A stretch of 20,079 nt of DNA from an uncultured Erwinia sp. Its GTDB lineage: Bacteria; Pseudomonadota; Gammaproteobacteria; Enterobacterales; Enterobacteriaceae. The stretch's first letter is position 1. Each line of letters starts with the position of its first letter. The stretch covers positions 1-20,079 of the forward strand of contig CAMIKG010000075.1 in NCBI GenBank assembly GCA_946221915.1, in the 5' to 3' direction. The position numbers and the translations under genes were made by a program. This document shows positions 1 through 7,045 of the stretch, one piece after another. The notes under the pieces were generated by a model. It saw only the letters and a list, made by a program, of their open reading frames with translations, searched no databases and was not told the DNA's origin.

Positions 1-2
1 GT

Positions 3-596
3 AAACATGCCAAAAAATCCGATCTGGATAAAGTATGTGATATTCTGGCCACAGCCTTTTTTAACGAACCTGTGCATGTAGCAATATTTCCTGATGAGAA
101 CACACGCTTTAATGTCCTCTGGCGTTTCTTTCGCCTGTATGCAAATCTCGCCACTGAACGCGGCGGTATTCTTCTTGCCGAAAATAATGCGGGCGCGCTG
201 GTCTATTTCCGCCCGGGAGGTATGGAAATGACAGCGGAAGACGCGCTGCAGTTTGATAATAAGATCCGCGAAGTCTGTGGAGAAAATTATGAAACCGCTG
301 CCGCGCTGATTAATGGACTTGATGGCTATCATCCGCAAAACCCGCCGCATTACTATATTTCACTGCTTGCCGTACAGCCTTCAGAACGTGGCGGTAAAGT
401 GGTGAGCGACTTGTTTAATGAACTGAATGCGATTCTCGATAAAGAAAAATTTCCCTGCTACGCCGAATGCACCCGCTACAGCACCCGGACGTTAATCAGA
501 AGATGGGGATATCGTGATGCAGGTGCGCCTTTGCAGGTTGAAGGCTTTAACGACCTCTTCCCGGTATGGCGTGAGCCAAAACAAACTGCGGCTTAA
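3..596 (+). CDS. GNAT-family N-acetyltransferase, 5' end outside window
   Basis: This looks like an acetyl-CoA-dependent N-acetyltransferase of the GNAT fold; the substrate cannot be read from the sequence. A GTG at 72 could be taken as the start, but the frame is open back to base 3. The upstream translation (KHAKKSDLDKVCDILATAFF) looks like the usual first strand and helix of a GNAT domain, so the true start lies before the window. The acetyl-CoA loop region is recognisable as the segment YISLLAVQPSERGGKVVSDL, a divergent form of the V-x-P-x-x-R/Q-G-x-G loop. It is followed by CTRYSTRTLIRRWGYRDAG, the typical late helix plus 'GY/GF' strand. The gene ends in TAA and converges on ydgJ with about 50 bp between them. 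In E. coli the gene next to ydgJ on this side is add, so this neighbour differs. Family assignment is fairly safe; function is unknown. Confidence 0.75.
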   Translation, partial: KHAKKSDLDKVCDILATAFFNEPVHVAIFPDENTRFNVLWRFFRLYANLATERGGILLAENNAGALVYFRPGGMEMTAEDALQFDNKIREVCGENYETAAALINGLDGYHPQNPPHYYISLLAVQPSERGGKVVSDLFNELNAILDKEKFPCYAECTRYSTRTLIRRWGYRDAGAPLQVEGFNDLFPVWREPKQTAA

Positions 597-617
597 CGGC
601 TGACAGCGAAAGATGAA

Positions 618-639
618 GGAGCGGCAGCAATGCCGCTCC
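618..639. terminator. Hairpin between convergent genes
   Basis: A perfect 9-bp inverted repeat (GGAGCGGCA / TGCCGCTCC) with a GCAA tetraloop lies between the stop codons of the GNAT gene and ydgJ. No T-run follows on the + strand. On the - strand the stem is followed by a mixed T-rich stretch. It probably serves as a shared, imperfect transcription stop or mRNA 3'-end stabiliser. Confidence 0.55.
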
Positions 640-648
640 GACAGAACG

Positions 649-1689
649 TCACTTCAGTGATAAGGTCTGGCGTTTTTCCGCAGACTGCTGACCGAGTTCG
701 ATCAGCTCCATTACCTGAATCGCCTCCGCCGCCGTCACCGGATTCGCGCCTGTGCCATTCAGCGCATCGCGGATTGCCGCATAGTACGCAGGATAGTTAC
801 CAGGGGTTGTTAACACCGCTTTTTCCACCATCACATCACCATCCGCCAGCGTCAGCAGGCCGTCACGCATGTCATAGCCCCAGTCTTCCTGCGGCAGACG
901 CTCACCTGCTTTCAGGCGATCCTCCTGCGGATCCAGACCAAACTTAACGAAGCTGCCGCGCGTGCCGTGCACCTGGTAGCGCGCAGATTCCGCTGCCACC
1001 AGCATACTGCCGTGCAGCACCACGCGGCGTTGCGGATAGGTCAGCACCGCATGGAAATAGTCGGTGGTTTGTGCGCCAGGGCGCAGTTCGGCCAGGTCGA
1101 CATTAATCGCTACCGGTGCGCCAAACAGCTGCAGCGCCTGGTCAATCACATGCGGCCCCAAATCGTACCAGATACCGCTTCCAGCGCCTTTCATCTCGCG
1201 CCAGCGCTGACGCACTTCCGGGCGGTAGCGGTCAAAGTGCGATTCGAAATAGCGCACTTCACCCATCGAGCCTTCAGCCAGCAACGTTTTCAGCGTCAGG
1301 AAGTCGCTGTCCCAGCGGCGGTTGTGGAACACCGACAGCAGCAGCCCTTTCGCTTTCGCCAGTGCGTCAAGCTCGCGCGCCTGTGACAGTGTCACGGTAA
1401 ATGGCTTATCAACGACGACATGCTTGCCAGCCGTGAGAGCAGCTTTTGCCAGCGGGAAGTGGGTGTCGTTCGGGGTCGGAATGACAATCAGCTGCAGGCT
1501 TGAGTCGGCAAATAGCGCCTGCGGATCATCGACAACCTGCACGGAAGGCCAGTCGGCGTGAACTTTGCTGGCATCACTGCTGGAAACTGCCGCCAGTTCC
1601 ATCTCTGCCGTGCCGGCAATCAGTGGCGCATGGAAGGTTTTGCTGGCATAACCGTAACCGACCAGGCCAACACGAATTTTATCACTCAT
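649..1689 (-). CDS. ydgJ: Gfo/Idh/MocA-family NAD(P)-dependent oxidoreductase YdgJ
   Basis: This is a 346-residue cytosolic oxidoreductase that closely resembles E. coli YdgJ along its length. The N-terminal Rossmann fold carries G-x-G-x-x (GLVGYGYAS, residues 8-16). The family's E/D-K-P motif is DKPFT at 94-98. The putative catalytic Asp/His pair lies in GIWYDLGPH (D176, H180). Relatives oxidise inositols or sugars, so an inositol- or sugar-type polyol is the plausible substrate class, but the sequence does not fix it. I chose the ATG at 1689 over an upstream start at 1749 because it is preceded by AGAGGA at good spacing, gives the family length and begins MSDKIRVGL. It lies 124 bp downstream of araC on the same strand, so read-through from araC is possible. 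In E. coli its gene is the divergent neighbour of blr-cnu-ydgK-rsx; here a sugar-uptake block separates them. Confidence 0.9.
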   Translation of the reverse strand: MSDKIRVGLVGYGYASKTFHAPLIAGTAEMELAAVSSSDASKVHADWPSVQVVDDPQALFADSSLQLIVIPTPNDTHFPLAKAALTAGKHVVVDKPFTVTLSQARELDALAKAKGLLLSVFHNRRWDSDFLTLKTLLAEGSMGEVRYFESHFDRYRPEVRQRWREMKGAGSGIWYDLGPHVIDQALQLFGAPVAINVDLAELRPGAQTTDYFHAVLTYPQRRVVLHGSMLVAAESARYQVHGTRGSFVKFGLDPQEDRLKAGERLPQEDWGYDMRDGLLTLADGDVMVEKAVLTTPGNYPAYYAAIRDALNGTGANPVTAAEAIQVMELIELGQQSAEKRQTLSLK

Positions 1690-1813
1690 CAGCGTTCCTC
1701 TTGTCCACTTGACGCTTGTCCGCAGCAGCACATTTGCCTTAGCGGACAAGCATTACCTTATGATTTAAAACCAATCAGGCGGTGAGGACAAGGAGGATTC
1801 GGCTGAATTGTCG

Positions 1814-2725
1814 TTAGCCGGCGCGCGTTAAATCCCAGCTCTCCTGCGCCACCAGTGCATCATGGGCATCCTGACTGCGGCGACGGAAATCGCTGGGGCT
1901 GACGCCGACCCGTTTGCGGAACACGCGCGAGAAGTAGAGCTGGTCGTCATAACCGACATCGCGCCCGACGCTGGCAATCGGCTCCTGGGTGGTCTGCAGC
2001 AGCAGTTTAGCGCGGATCACCCGCTGATCTTCGCGCCAGCGCAGCAGGTTGACCCCCATCTGCTCGCGGAACAGATGCGCGAGGCGGGACGGTGACAGGC
2101 AGACATATTTTGCCACCTCCTCCATTTTCACCTCACTCGCCAGGTTGCCGGTGACGTACTGGCAGGCTTCGATCACCCGTGGATCGCGCACTTTCTGATG
2201 CGAACGCGGATCTTCTTCCACTGCGCGCAGCAGCAGACGTTCCAGCAGGTTCATTGCCAGTTCTTCGGCGAAACGGCGTCCGGAGTTATGTGTCTGTTCG
2301 ATATTGGCGAACAGGCGGTCAAATTCGCCGCGCAGCGTCTCTGGCAGGCGCAGACGGCCGACGCCCTGGGTTTCATCCTGCCACGTCAGCCAGTCATGCC
2401 AGTAGGCGCGCGGGCGGAAGTAGATCCAGCGGTGGAACCAGCAGTCGCTGTCCGTGGCGCGGCCATAGTAGTGCGGGGTTTTCGGCTGGAACAGCAGCAG
2501 GTCACCAGGTTCACAATCAAAAGCCGCTTCGCCGTCGAATACCCGTCCGCGACCTTTAATCGTCAGGTTGAGGATATAGCCTTTCATCCCCAGAGGCCGG
2601 TCAATAAAGAAATCCAGCGGTCCATTCGCCGTAATCGGCGTCAGCCCTGCCACCAGCCAGGCGTTAAACGGGTAACCTGGCAGCAGCGGGTTGGATTGCT
2701 CGTCTGAAGGCGGACGATGGTACAT
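1814..2725 (-). CDS. araC: L-arabinose-responsive transcriptional regulator AraC
   Basis: AraC is a dimeric cytosolic regulator that represses by DNA looping without L-arabinose and activates ara promoters with it. The 303-residue protein has the N-terminal arm and cupin domain (about 1-175) and two C-terminal helix-turn-helices (about 200-285; PSRLAHLFREQMG and VGRDVGYDDQLYFSRVF). Residues aligned with the E. coli arabinose contacts are all kept: P13, T29, R43, Y87, H98 and W100, equivalent to P8, T24, R38, Y82, H93 and W95. The C-terminal tail after FRR is of different sequence from E. coli and ends ...SWDLTRAG. The ATG at 2725 follows a strong GGAGGAAC site. The gene is not divergent from araBAD as in E. 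coli. It sits downstream of araH on the same strand, separated by 365 bp that contain repeats and a candidate CRP site, so it probably has its own promoter. Confidence 0.96.
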   Translation of the reverse strand: MYHRPPSDEQSNPLLPGYPFNAWLVAGLTPITANGPLDFFIDRPLGMKGYILNLTIKGRGRVFDGEAAFDCEPGDLLLFQPKTPHYYGRATDSDCWFHRWIYFRPRAYWHDWLTWQDETQGVGRLRLPETLRGEFDRLFANIEQTHNSGRRFAEELAMNLLERLLLRAVEEDPRSHQKVRDPRVIEACQYVTGNLASEVKMEEVAKYVCLSPSRLAHLFREQMGVNLLRWREDQRVIRAKLLLQTTQEPIASVGRDVGYDDQLYFSRVFRKRVGVSPSDFRRRSQDAHDALVAQESWDLTRAG

Positions 2726-2791
2726 AGTTCCTCCGTAATCAGTAGTGGTCAGAGGTCAGAATGAATCCGGATGTTTTTTTAATGTTGCCCG

Positions 2792-2813
2792 AAAAAACAA
2801 AGATTTTGCTTTG
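2792..2813 (-). terminator. AT-rich hairpin with T-run upstream of araC
   Basis: On the - strand a 5-bp stem (CAAAG / CTTTG) with a 6-nt loop is followed directly by six T. It is too weak and GC-poor to be a confident terminator. It may end araFGH read-through or be part of the araC leader or promoter. Confidence 0.25.
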
Positions 2814-2815
2814 AT

Positions 2816-2837
2816 TACTGTGACTGCATGAACAAGT
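2816..2837 (-). promoter_or_regulatory. Candidate CRP site upstream of araC
   Basis: TGTGA, a 6-bp spacer and GAACA: one perfect CRP half-site and a 3-of-5 second half, centred about 100 bp before the araC ATG. E. coli araC is CRP-activated, so the position is reasonable. No convincing -35/-10 pair could be fixed next to it. Confidence 0.35.
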
Positions 2838-2859
2838 CGCTTCAGGTTCTGTGCCTGCT

Positions 2860-2966
2860 CAGGGAACACGGTCAGCTCCACAAAGACGCAAAAGCTGCCA
2901 TCCATGGCCGCTCGGCCCGCGCCGTCCATGGCGCGGGACGCTTTGCTACGCTGACCGTGTTCCCTG
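2860..2966. repeat. 107-bp palindromic intergenic repeat (MITE/REP-like)
   Basis: A perfect 17-bp terminal inverted repeat lies at 2860-2876 and 2950-2966 (CAGGGAACACGGTCAGC and its complement). The GC-rich interior carries two CCATGG motifs and a further small hairpin, CGCGCC/GGCGCG, at about 2925-2940. There is no open reading frame of note and no clear target-site duplication. It has the form of a non-coding dispersed palindrome or a miniature inverted-repeat element. Whether other copies exist cannot be seen from one window. Confidence 0.7.
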
Positions 2967-2973
2967 CGCGTTT

Positions 2974-3026
2974 AGCTTATAAGTTGCTGATCAAAAGCTT
3001 ATTAGTTTATGAGTTGCTGATTAAAC
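2974..3026. repeat. Two imperfect 23-bp direct repeats, 30-bp period
   Basis: The segments 2974-2996 and 3004-3026 match at 19 of 23 positions and share the core AGTTGCTGAT. They lie between the palindromic element and the araH stop codon. A 30-bp period is close to three helical turns, so protein binding is possible, but remnant duplication is equally likely. Confidence 0.5.
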
Positions 3027-3090
3027 ACTCTGCACTGGGCTTAAACTCACTGGCTATGTTTTCAGCCTTAAGTGCAGGCATGCTCAGTAC

Positions 3091-4080
3091 TTAGCTGGCT
3101 TTCGCTTTCTGTTTGTAGCGGTCAAATATTACGGCTGCTAACAATATCAAACCACGCACCACATACTGTGAGAACGGCGAGATATTCAGTAAATTCATCG
3201 CATTCTCAACGGTTCCCAGAATCAGCACCCCCGCCACCACATAGGAGATTTTGCCAATGCCGCCTTTCAGCGACACGCCGCCGAGCACGCAGGCGGAGAT
3301 GACAATCAGCTCATAACCCAGCGAGGTCATCGGCTGGCCGCTGGTCATGCGCGAGGCGAGGATAATCCCGGCGGCGGCAGACACCAGCCCTGACAGTACA
3401 AAAATAATGATGCGGGTACGCACCACCGGCACACCGGCCAGCCGCGCGGCTTCTTCATTACCGCCGATCGCCAGCGTATTACGGCCAAAGGTGGTTTTAT
3501 TCAGCAGGAAACCGAAGATCACCATAGTGGCGATGGTCAGCCAGATCGGCGCGGGTAATCCCAGCCAGTTGGCGTAACCCAGGGTAAAGAAGGTTTCATC
3601 TTCGATGCCAACCGCTTTACCGTCGGAAAAAATATACGCCAGGCCGCGCACAATCTGCATGGTGGCCAGCGTGGTGATCAGCGCATTGATTTTCAGTCTG
3701 GCAATCACAAAGCCATTCACCAGCCCGGTAGCGACGCCGAGCAGCAGCCCCGCCGCAACGCCGATCCACAGGCTTTCGGTCATGTTGATTACTACCGCGG
3801 TGACCACCCCGGCGCAGGCAATCACTGAGGCTACGGACAGGTCAAAGTCACCTGACGCCAGGCAGAACAGCATGCCACACGCCACCATGCCGGACATCGA
3901 CATTGCCAGCCCGAGGCCTTTCATATTGATAAAAGTGCCGAAGTTCGGCACGAAAATCATGCAGCCAATAAACACCACGGCAAACACTACCAGCATGCCG
4001 AAGTTATCCCAGATGCGACTCAGATTGACGCCGGAACGCTGGCGCGGTGGCGTCGTATTTGAGGTCGTTGATGAAGACAT
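3091..4080 (-). CDS. araH: L-arabinose ABC transporter, permease AraH
   Basis: This is the inner-membrane permease of the AraFGH high-affinity L-arabinose importer, of the RbsC/AraH branch of sugar permeases. The 329-residue protein is close to E. coli AraH, with many hydrophobic helices. The conserved permease loop SGDFDLSVASVIA is in the N-terminal half, and the cytoplasmic coupling segment GGNEEAARLAGVPV is in the second half. The ATG at 4080 was chosen because it has CAGGAG eight bases upstream and gives the family length; an upstream start at 4203 would lie inside araG. The gene begins 16 bp after the araG stop, so the two are one transcript. No strong intrinsic terminator is visible after it; the following 365 bp contain repeats and then araC. 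Confidence 0.96.
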   Translation of the reverse strand: MSSSTTSNTTPPRQRSGVNLSRIWDNFGMLVVFAVVFIGCMIFVPNFGTFINMKGLGLAMSMSGMVACGMLFCLASGDFDLSVASVIACAGVVTAVVINMTESLWIGVAAGLLLGVATGLVNGFVIARLKINALITTLATMQIVRGLAYIFSDGKAVGIEDETFFTLGYANWLGLPAPIWLTIATMVIFGFLLNKTTFGRNTLAIGGNEEAARLAGVPVVRTRIIIFVLSGLVSAAAGIILASRMTSGQPMTSLGYELIVISACVLGGVSLKGGIGKISYVVAGVLILGTVENAMNLLNISPFSQYVVRGLILLAAVIFDRYKQKAKAS

Positions 4081-4096
4081 AACATCACTCCTGAAT

Positions 4097-5620
4097 TCAG
4101 GCCACTGCTGCGGCCGCTTGAGAGGTTTTCGGCATAGCAAGACCGAGCACTTTTGGCTCGCTGGCCTCATCATGACTAAATTCACCGGCAATCTCGCCTT
4201 CACGCATCACCACAATGCGGTCGGCAAGGCCCATCACTTCCGGCAGATCGCTGGAGGCAAACAGCACCGCGATGCCCTGTGACGCCAGCGCGTAGATCAG
4301 GTTATAGATTTCGTGTTTGGCGCCGACATCAATGCCGCGCGTGGGCTCATCCAGCAAAATGACTTTCATCTCTTCGGATAACCAGCGGCCGAGAATCGCT
4401 TTCTGCTGGTTACCGCCGGAAAGATTCATCATCAGCTGGTCCGCCGACGGGGTTTTGATATTCAGCGAGCGGATGTGATGATCGGCGTTGCGGTGTTCCC
4501 AGCCTCGATTAATCAGGCAGCCCGCAGTGATGTTGTTACGCCGCGCGCTGATGTTGATGTTGTCGCGCACCGAGTGCACCGCAATAATGCCGTCGGCTTT
4601 GCGGTCTTCCGGGCACAGCATAATCCCGGCGCGAATGGCGTCAGATGGCTCGTTGATTTTCAGCCGCTCGCCATCAAGCCACAGCTCACCAGACTTCAGC
4701 CGCGTGCCACCAAACAGCCCTTTCATCAGTTCGCTGCGCCCTGCTCCCACCAGGCCAAACAGCCCGACGATTTCACCGGCGCGCACCTCCAGCGAGACGG
4801 GCGTGCGGACCCCTTTGGCATGCACTTCGTTCAGACGCAGGCGCACTTCGCCGGTGGCTCGCGGCGTGTAGCCATAGATATCGCCAATCTCGCGTCCCAC
4901 CATCGCCTGCACCAGCTGGTCGTGGCTGGTATGCGCCATGTCATTAAAGGTGCGCACATAGCGGCCATCTTTAAACACGGTGATGGCGTTGCTGAGGGCA
5001 AAAATCTCCTCCATGCGGTGTGAGACATACAGCACGGTGCGCCCCTGATCGCGCAGATTGCGGATCACGCGGAACAGATGCTCAATCTCGCGCGCGGACA
5101 GCGAACTGGTCGGCTCGTCAAAGGCAATGACTTTGGCGTTACGCGCCAGCGCTTTGGCAATCTCCACCATCTGCCACTGCCCGAGCGACAGATATTTCAG
5201 CGGGGTATCGGGATCGATATCCATCCCCAGATTTTTCAGCTGCAGCCCGGCTTCGTAGCGCAGCAGCGAGCGGCGCACCAGCCCGCCTTTGTGCGGTAAC
5301 TGGCCGAGATAGATGTTTTCGGCGATGCTCATCTCCGGCACCAGGTGCAGTTCCTGGTAGATAATCGCCACCCCGGCATCCAGCGCATCGGTGGTATGGT
5401 TGAAGCGCACCGGCTGGCCTTTGATATGGATTTCTCCGCTGGTCGGCTGATAGCTGCCGCTGAGAATTTTTAACAGCGTGGATTTCCCCGCGCCATTTTC
5501 GCCCATTAGCGCGTGAACCTGACCAGCATGGCACTCGAAACTGATATCCTGCAGCGCCTTAACGCCGGGAAAGGTTTTACTGATGCCATGAAACGACAGA
5601 TATGCGGGTTCAGTGCTCAT
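4097..5620 (-). CDS. araG: L-arabinose ABC transporter, ATP-binding protein AraG
   Basis: This is the tandem ATPase that drives AraH; it has 507 residues (E. coli about 504). First ATPase domain: Walker A GENGAGKST at 40-48, signature LSLGQWQ, Walker B VIAFDEPTSSL. Second domain: degenerate Walker A GLVGAGRSE, lacking the usual lysine as is normal in this family, signature LSGGNQQ, Walker B VILLDEPTRGID. The ATG at 5620 has AGGGAGA upstream and yields MSTEPAYLSF; the extension to 5683 would overlap the araF-araG hairpin and is rejected. It is separated from araF by 67 bp that contain a strong hairpin, and from araH by 16 bp. Confidence 0.97.
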   Translation of the reverse strand: MSTEPAYLSFHGISKTFPGVKALQDISFECHAGQVHALMGENGAGKSTLLKILSGSYQPTSGEIHIKGQPVRFNHTTDALDAGVAIIYQELHLVPEMSIAENIYLGQLPHKGGLVRRSLLRYEAGLQLKNLGMDIDPDTPLKYLSLGQWQMVEIAKALARNAKVIAFDEPTSSLSAREIEHLFRVIRNLRDQGRTVLYVSHRMEEIFALSNAITVFKDGRYVRTFNDMAHTSHDQLVQAMVGREIGDIYGYTPRATGEVRLRLNEVHAKGVRTPVSLEVRAGEIVGLFGLVGAGRSELMKGLFGGTRLKSGELWLDGERLKINEPSDAIRAGIMLCPEDRKADGIIAVHSVRDNINISARRNNITAGCLINRGWEHRNADHHIRSLNIKTPSADQLMMNLSGGNQQKAILGRWLSEEMKVILLDEPTRGIDVGAKHEIYNLIYALASQGIAVLFASSDLPEVMGLADRIVVMREGEIAGEFSHDEASEPKVLGLAMPKTSQAAAAVA

Positions 5621-5654
5621 GGTTATCTCCCTGTTGCTGACTCGACAGAACAAA

Positions 5655-5675
5655 GGGGCCTGACCGGCAGGCCCC
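5655..5675 (-). terminator. Hairpin between araF and araG (attenuator or mRNA stabiliser)
   Basis: A perfect 8-bp GC-rich stem (GGGGCCTG / CAGGCCCC) with a 5-nt loop lies in the 67-bp gap between araF and araG. On the transcribed - strand it is followed by TTTGTT, a short T-rich tract. This is a plausible partial terminator or 3'-exonuclease barrier that would leave more araF than araGH message. Confidence 0.65.
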
Positions 5676-5687
5676 GCACGCAACGGC

Positions 5688-6671
5688 TTACATCAGCCCT
5701 TTCTTCGCCAGCTCTTCTTTGAAGTTTTCGCGTTTAATCAGCACCACGTCGGTGACTTCAGTGAATTTGGCCGGTTCCGCGTCTTTGGTGACCCACTCAT
5801 ACAGCATCTGGCTGCTCTTATAGCCATGCACGTCAGGGCTTGGCAGCAGGGAACCGAAGAAGCCGGTTGGCTGCGCTTTGGACAACTCGCTGACCGCATC
5901 CACGCCGTTAATGCCGATACCAATCACATCCGCCGCTTTAAAGCCCTGGCCTTCGGTGGCGCGCACGCCGCCCAGCACGGTGTTGTCGTTCATACCGACA
6001 ATCAGCCAGTGTTTCACTTCAGGATGCTGCACCAGCAGCGAGTTACCGGCATCGAATGCGCCAGGGATATCATTGGATTTGGTTGGTACCTGATAGATCT
6101 GTTTTTCCGGGAAGCCTGCGGCTTTCAGCGCCTCCATGGAACCACTGGTGCGGCGGCGCGCGGTGTCCAGTTCGTTAGCGGTAATCGCCATCACTGCGGT
6201 CTGTTTCACATCCCAGCCGCGTTTCTGCATCTCTTTATACAACTCCTGACCCTGACGCTCGCCGATTTTGGTCGCCGCCATCATCACCAGCGGAACGGTA
6301 TCCATTGGTTTGCCTTTGGCAGTGACGAACTGATCGTCCACAGCGATCACTTTCAGGTTATAGCTGCGCGCTTTCGCCACGATTGCCGAGCCGAGTTTCG
6401 GGTCTGGCGTACAGATCACGAAGCCTTTTGCCCCGCTGGCCGCCAGGCTGTCGATAGCATTGAGGGTTTTCTCACCGTCGGGCACAGCGATTTTGATCAC
6501 GTCGAAACCTAAATCTTTACCGGCCTTATCGGCGAATTTCCACTCGGTCTGGAACCAGGGTTCTTCCGGCTGCTTCACCAGGAAACCCAGTTTCAAATTT
6601 TCGGCGATAGCCGATTGTGACATAACGGCAGCCAGTCCAACGGCGGCTAACGCTTTAGTGAATTTATGCAT
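5688..6671 (-). CDS. araF: L-arabinose-binding periplasmic protein AraF
   Basis: This is the periplasmic receptor that delivers L-arabinose to AraGH. The 327-residue protein has a classic Sec signal peptide (MHKFTKALAAVGLAAVMSQS, then AIA, cleaved before ENLKLG at about residue 23). Sugar-contacting residues of E. coli AraF are in place in mature numbering: K10, E14 and W16 (VKQPEEPW), the GMND loop (M204, N205) and N232 in GIGINGVDA. Identity to E. coli AraF appears very high. The ATG at 6671 has GGAGAG upstream. It is first in the araFGH operon and diverges from araB over a 374-bp control region. The sequence ends EELAKKGLM, about two residues shorter than E. coli. Confidence 0.97.
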   Translation of the reverse strand: MHKFTKALAAVGLAAVMSQSAIAENLKLGFLVKQPEEPWFQTEWKFADKAGKDLGFDVIKIAVPDGEKTLNAIDSLAASGAKGFVICTPDPKLGSAIVAKARSYNLKVIAVDDQFVTAKGKPMDTVPLVMMAATKIGERQGQELYKEMQKRGWDVKQTAVMAITANELDTARRRTSGSMEALKAAGFPEKQIYQVPTKSNDIPGAFDAGNSLLVQHPEVKHWLIVGMNDNTVLGGVRATEGQGFKAADVIGIGINGVDAVSELSKAQPTGFFGSLLPSPDVHGYKSSQMLYEWVTKDAEPAKFTEVTDVVLIKRENFKEELAKKGLM

Positions 6672-6840
6672 GATGCTCTCCGGCTCAGTGATGTTTTTTG
6701 CATGAGGTAAGCGAAACAGTGTAAACGGTTCCAGTCGACTAACCTGCTGCTGACGCCGACTATAAATCAGCTAATTAGCGCATTAATCGCACACTGGCTG
6801 TACAACCGCTGGGCTAGTTGTAGCGAGAAAGAAATAAAAA

Positions 6841-6862
6841 AATGTAGAGCGCTATCACATCG
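6841..6862 (+). promoter_or_regulatory. Candidate CRP site upstream of araB
   Basis: A perfect TCACA half-site (6855-6859) with a weak partner (GTAGA, 2 of 5) six bases before it, centred about 28 bp upstream of the centre of the AraC I1-like site. E. coli has CRP just upstream of I1 at roughly this distance. One good half only, so the call is tentative. Confidence 0.4.
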
Positions 6863-6870
6863 TGGAATTA

Positions 6871-6908
6871 CAGCAGTTTCGTCCATACATTCAGCAAATT
6901 TAACCGTT
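6871..6908 (+). promoter_or_regulatory. AraC I1-I2-like activator site of araBA
   Basis: The half-site at 6871-6887 (CAGCAGTTTCGTCCATA) matches E. coli araI1 (TAGCATTTTTATCCATA) at 13 of 17 positions and keeps the AGC and TCCATA blocks. A weaker copy begins exactly 21 bp later at 6892-6908 (CAGCAAATTTAACCGTT), the same 21-bp direct-repeat spacing as E. coli I1-I2. By analogy I2 would overlap the -35 and the -10 would fall at about 6929-6934. The bases there (CACAGA) are a poor -10, as expected for an activator-dependent promoter. Confidence 0.75.
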
Positions 6909-7045
6909 CGTTAACTTTTGCGCTGTGTCACAGAACCCGGCAGCACGACAGAAATGTGCATATTTGCAGCCGCAGATGACTAACCGCTTAGCGGACAACT
7001 TCTTAGCTTAATAGTCAGTAACTAAAGTAAAACAGGAGAGCCTCA

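Larger units (their letters stand above)
6672..7045. promoter_or_regulatory. Divergent araF / araB control region
   Basis: This 374-bp AT-rich region separates the araF and araB start codons. It holds an AraC I1-I2-like direct repeat, a candidate CRP site, a 10-bp perfect palindrome GCTAATTAGC at 6770-6779 and several further TAGC cores. The araB leader after the expected start point is about 100 nt and contains the palindrome CCGCTTAGCGG at 6984-6994. No sequence with a good match to the AraC half-site was found in the orientation that would drive araF, so how araFGH is activated is open. Confidence 0.75.

Noticed and set aside
2828..3094. 88-codon + frame between araC and araH
   Set aside because: It is formed by reading through the 107-bp palindrome and the direct repeats; no family match and no Shine-Dalgarno.
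5621..5683. N-terminal extension of AraG
   Set aside because: It would run through the araF/araG hairpin; MSTEPAYLSF at 5620 with AGGGAGA upstream fits the family.
5826..6512. 228-codon + strand frame opposite araF
   Set aside because: Antisense shadow of araF; no family resemblance and the opposite strand encodes an intact, highly conserved protein.
6924..6935. CRP site at GCTGTGTCACAG near the araB start point
   Set aside because: It lacks the TGTGA-N6-TCACA spacing; the two half-site-like strings overlap.
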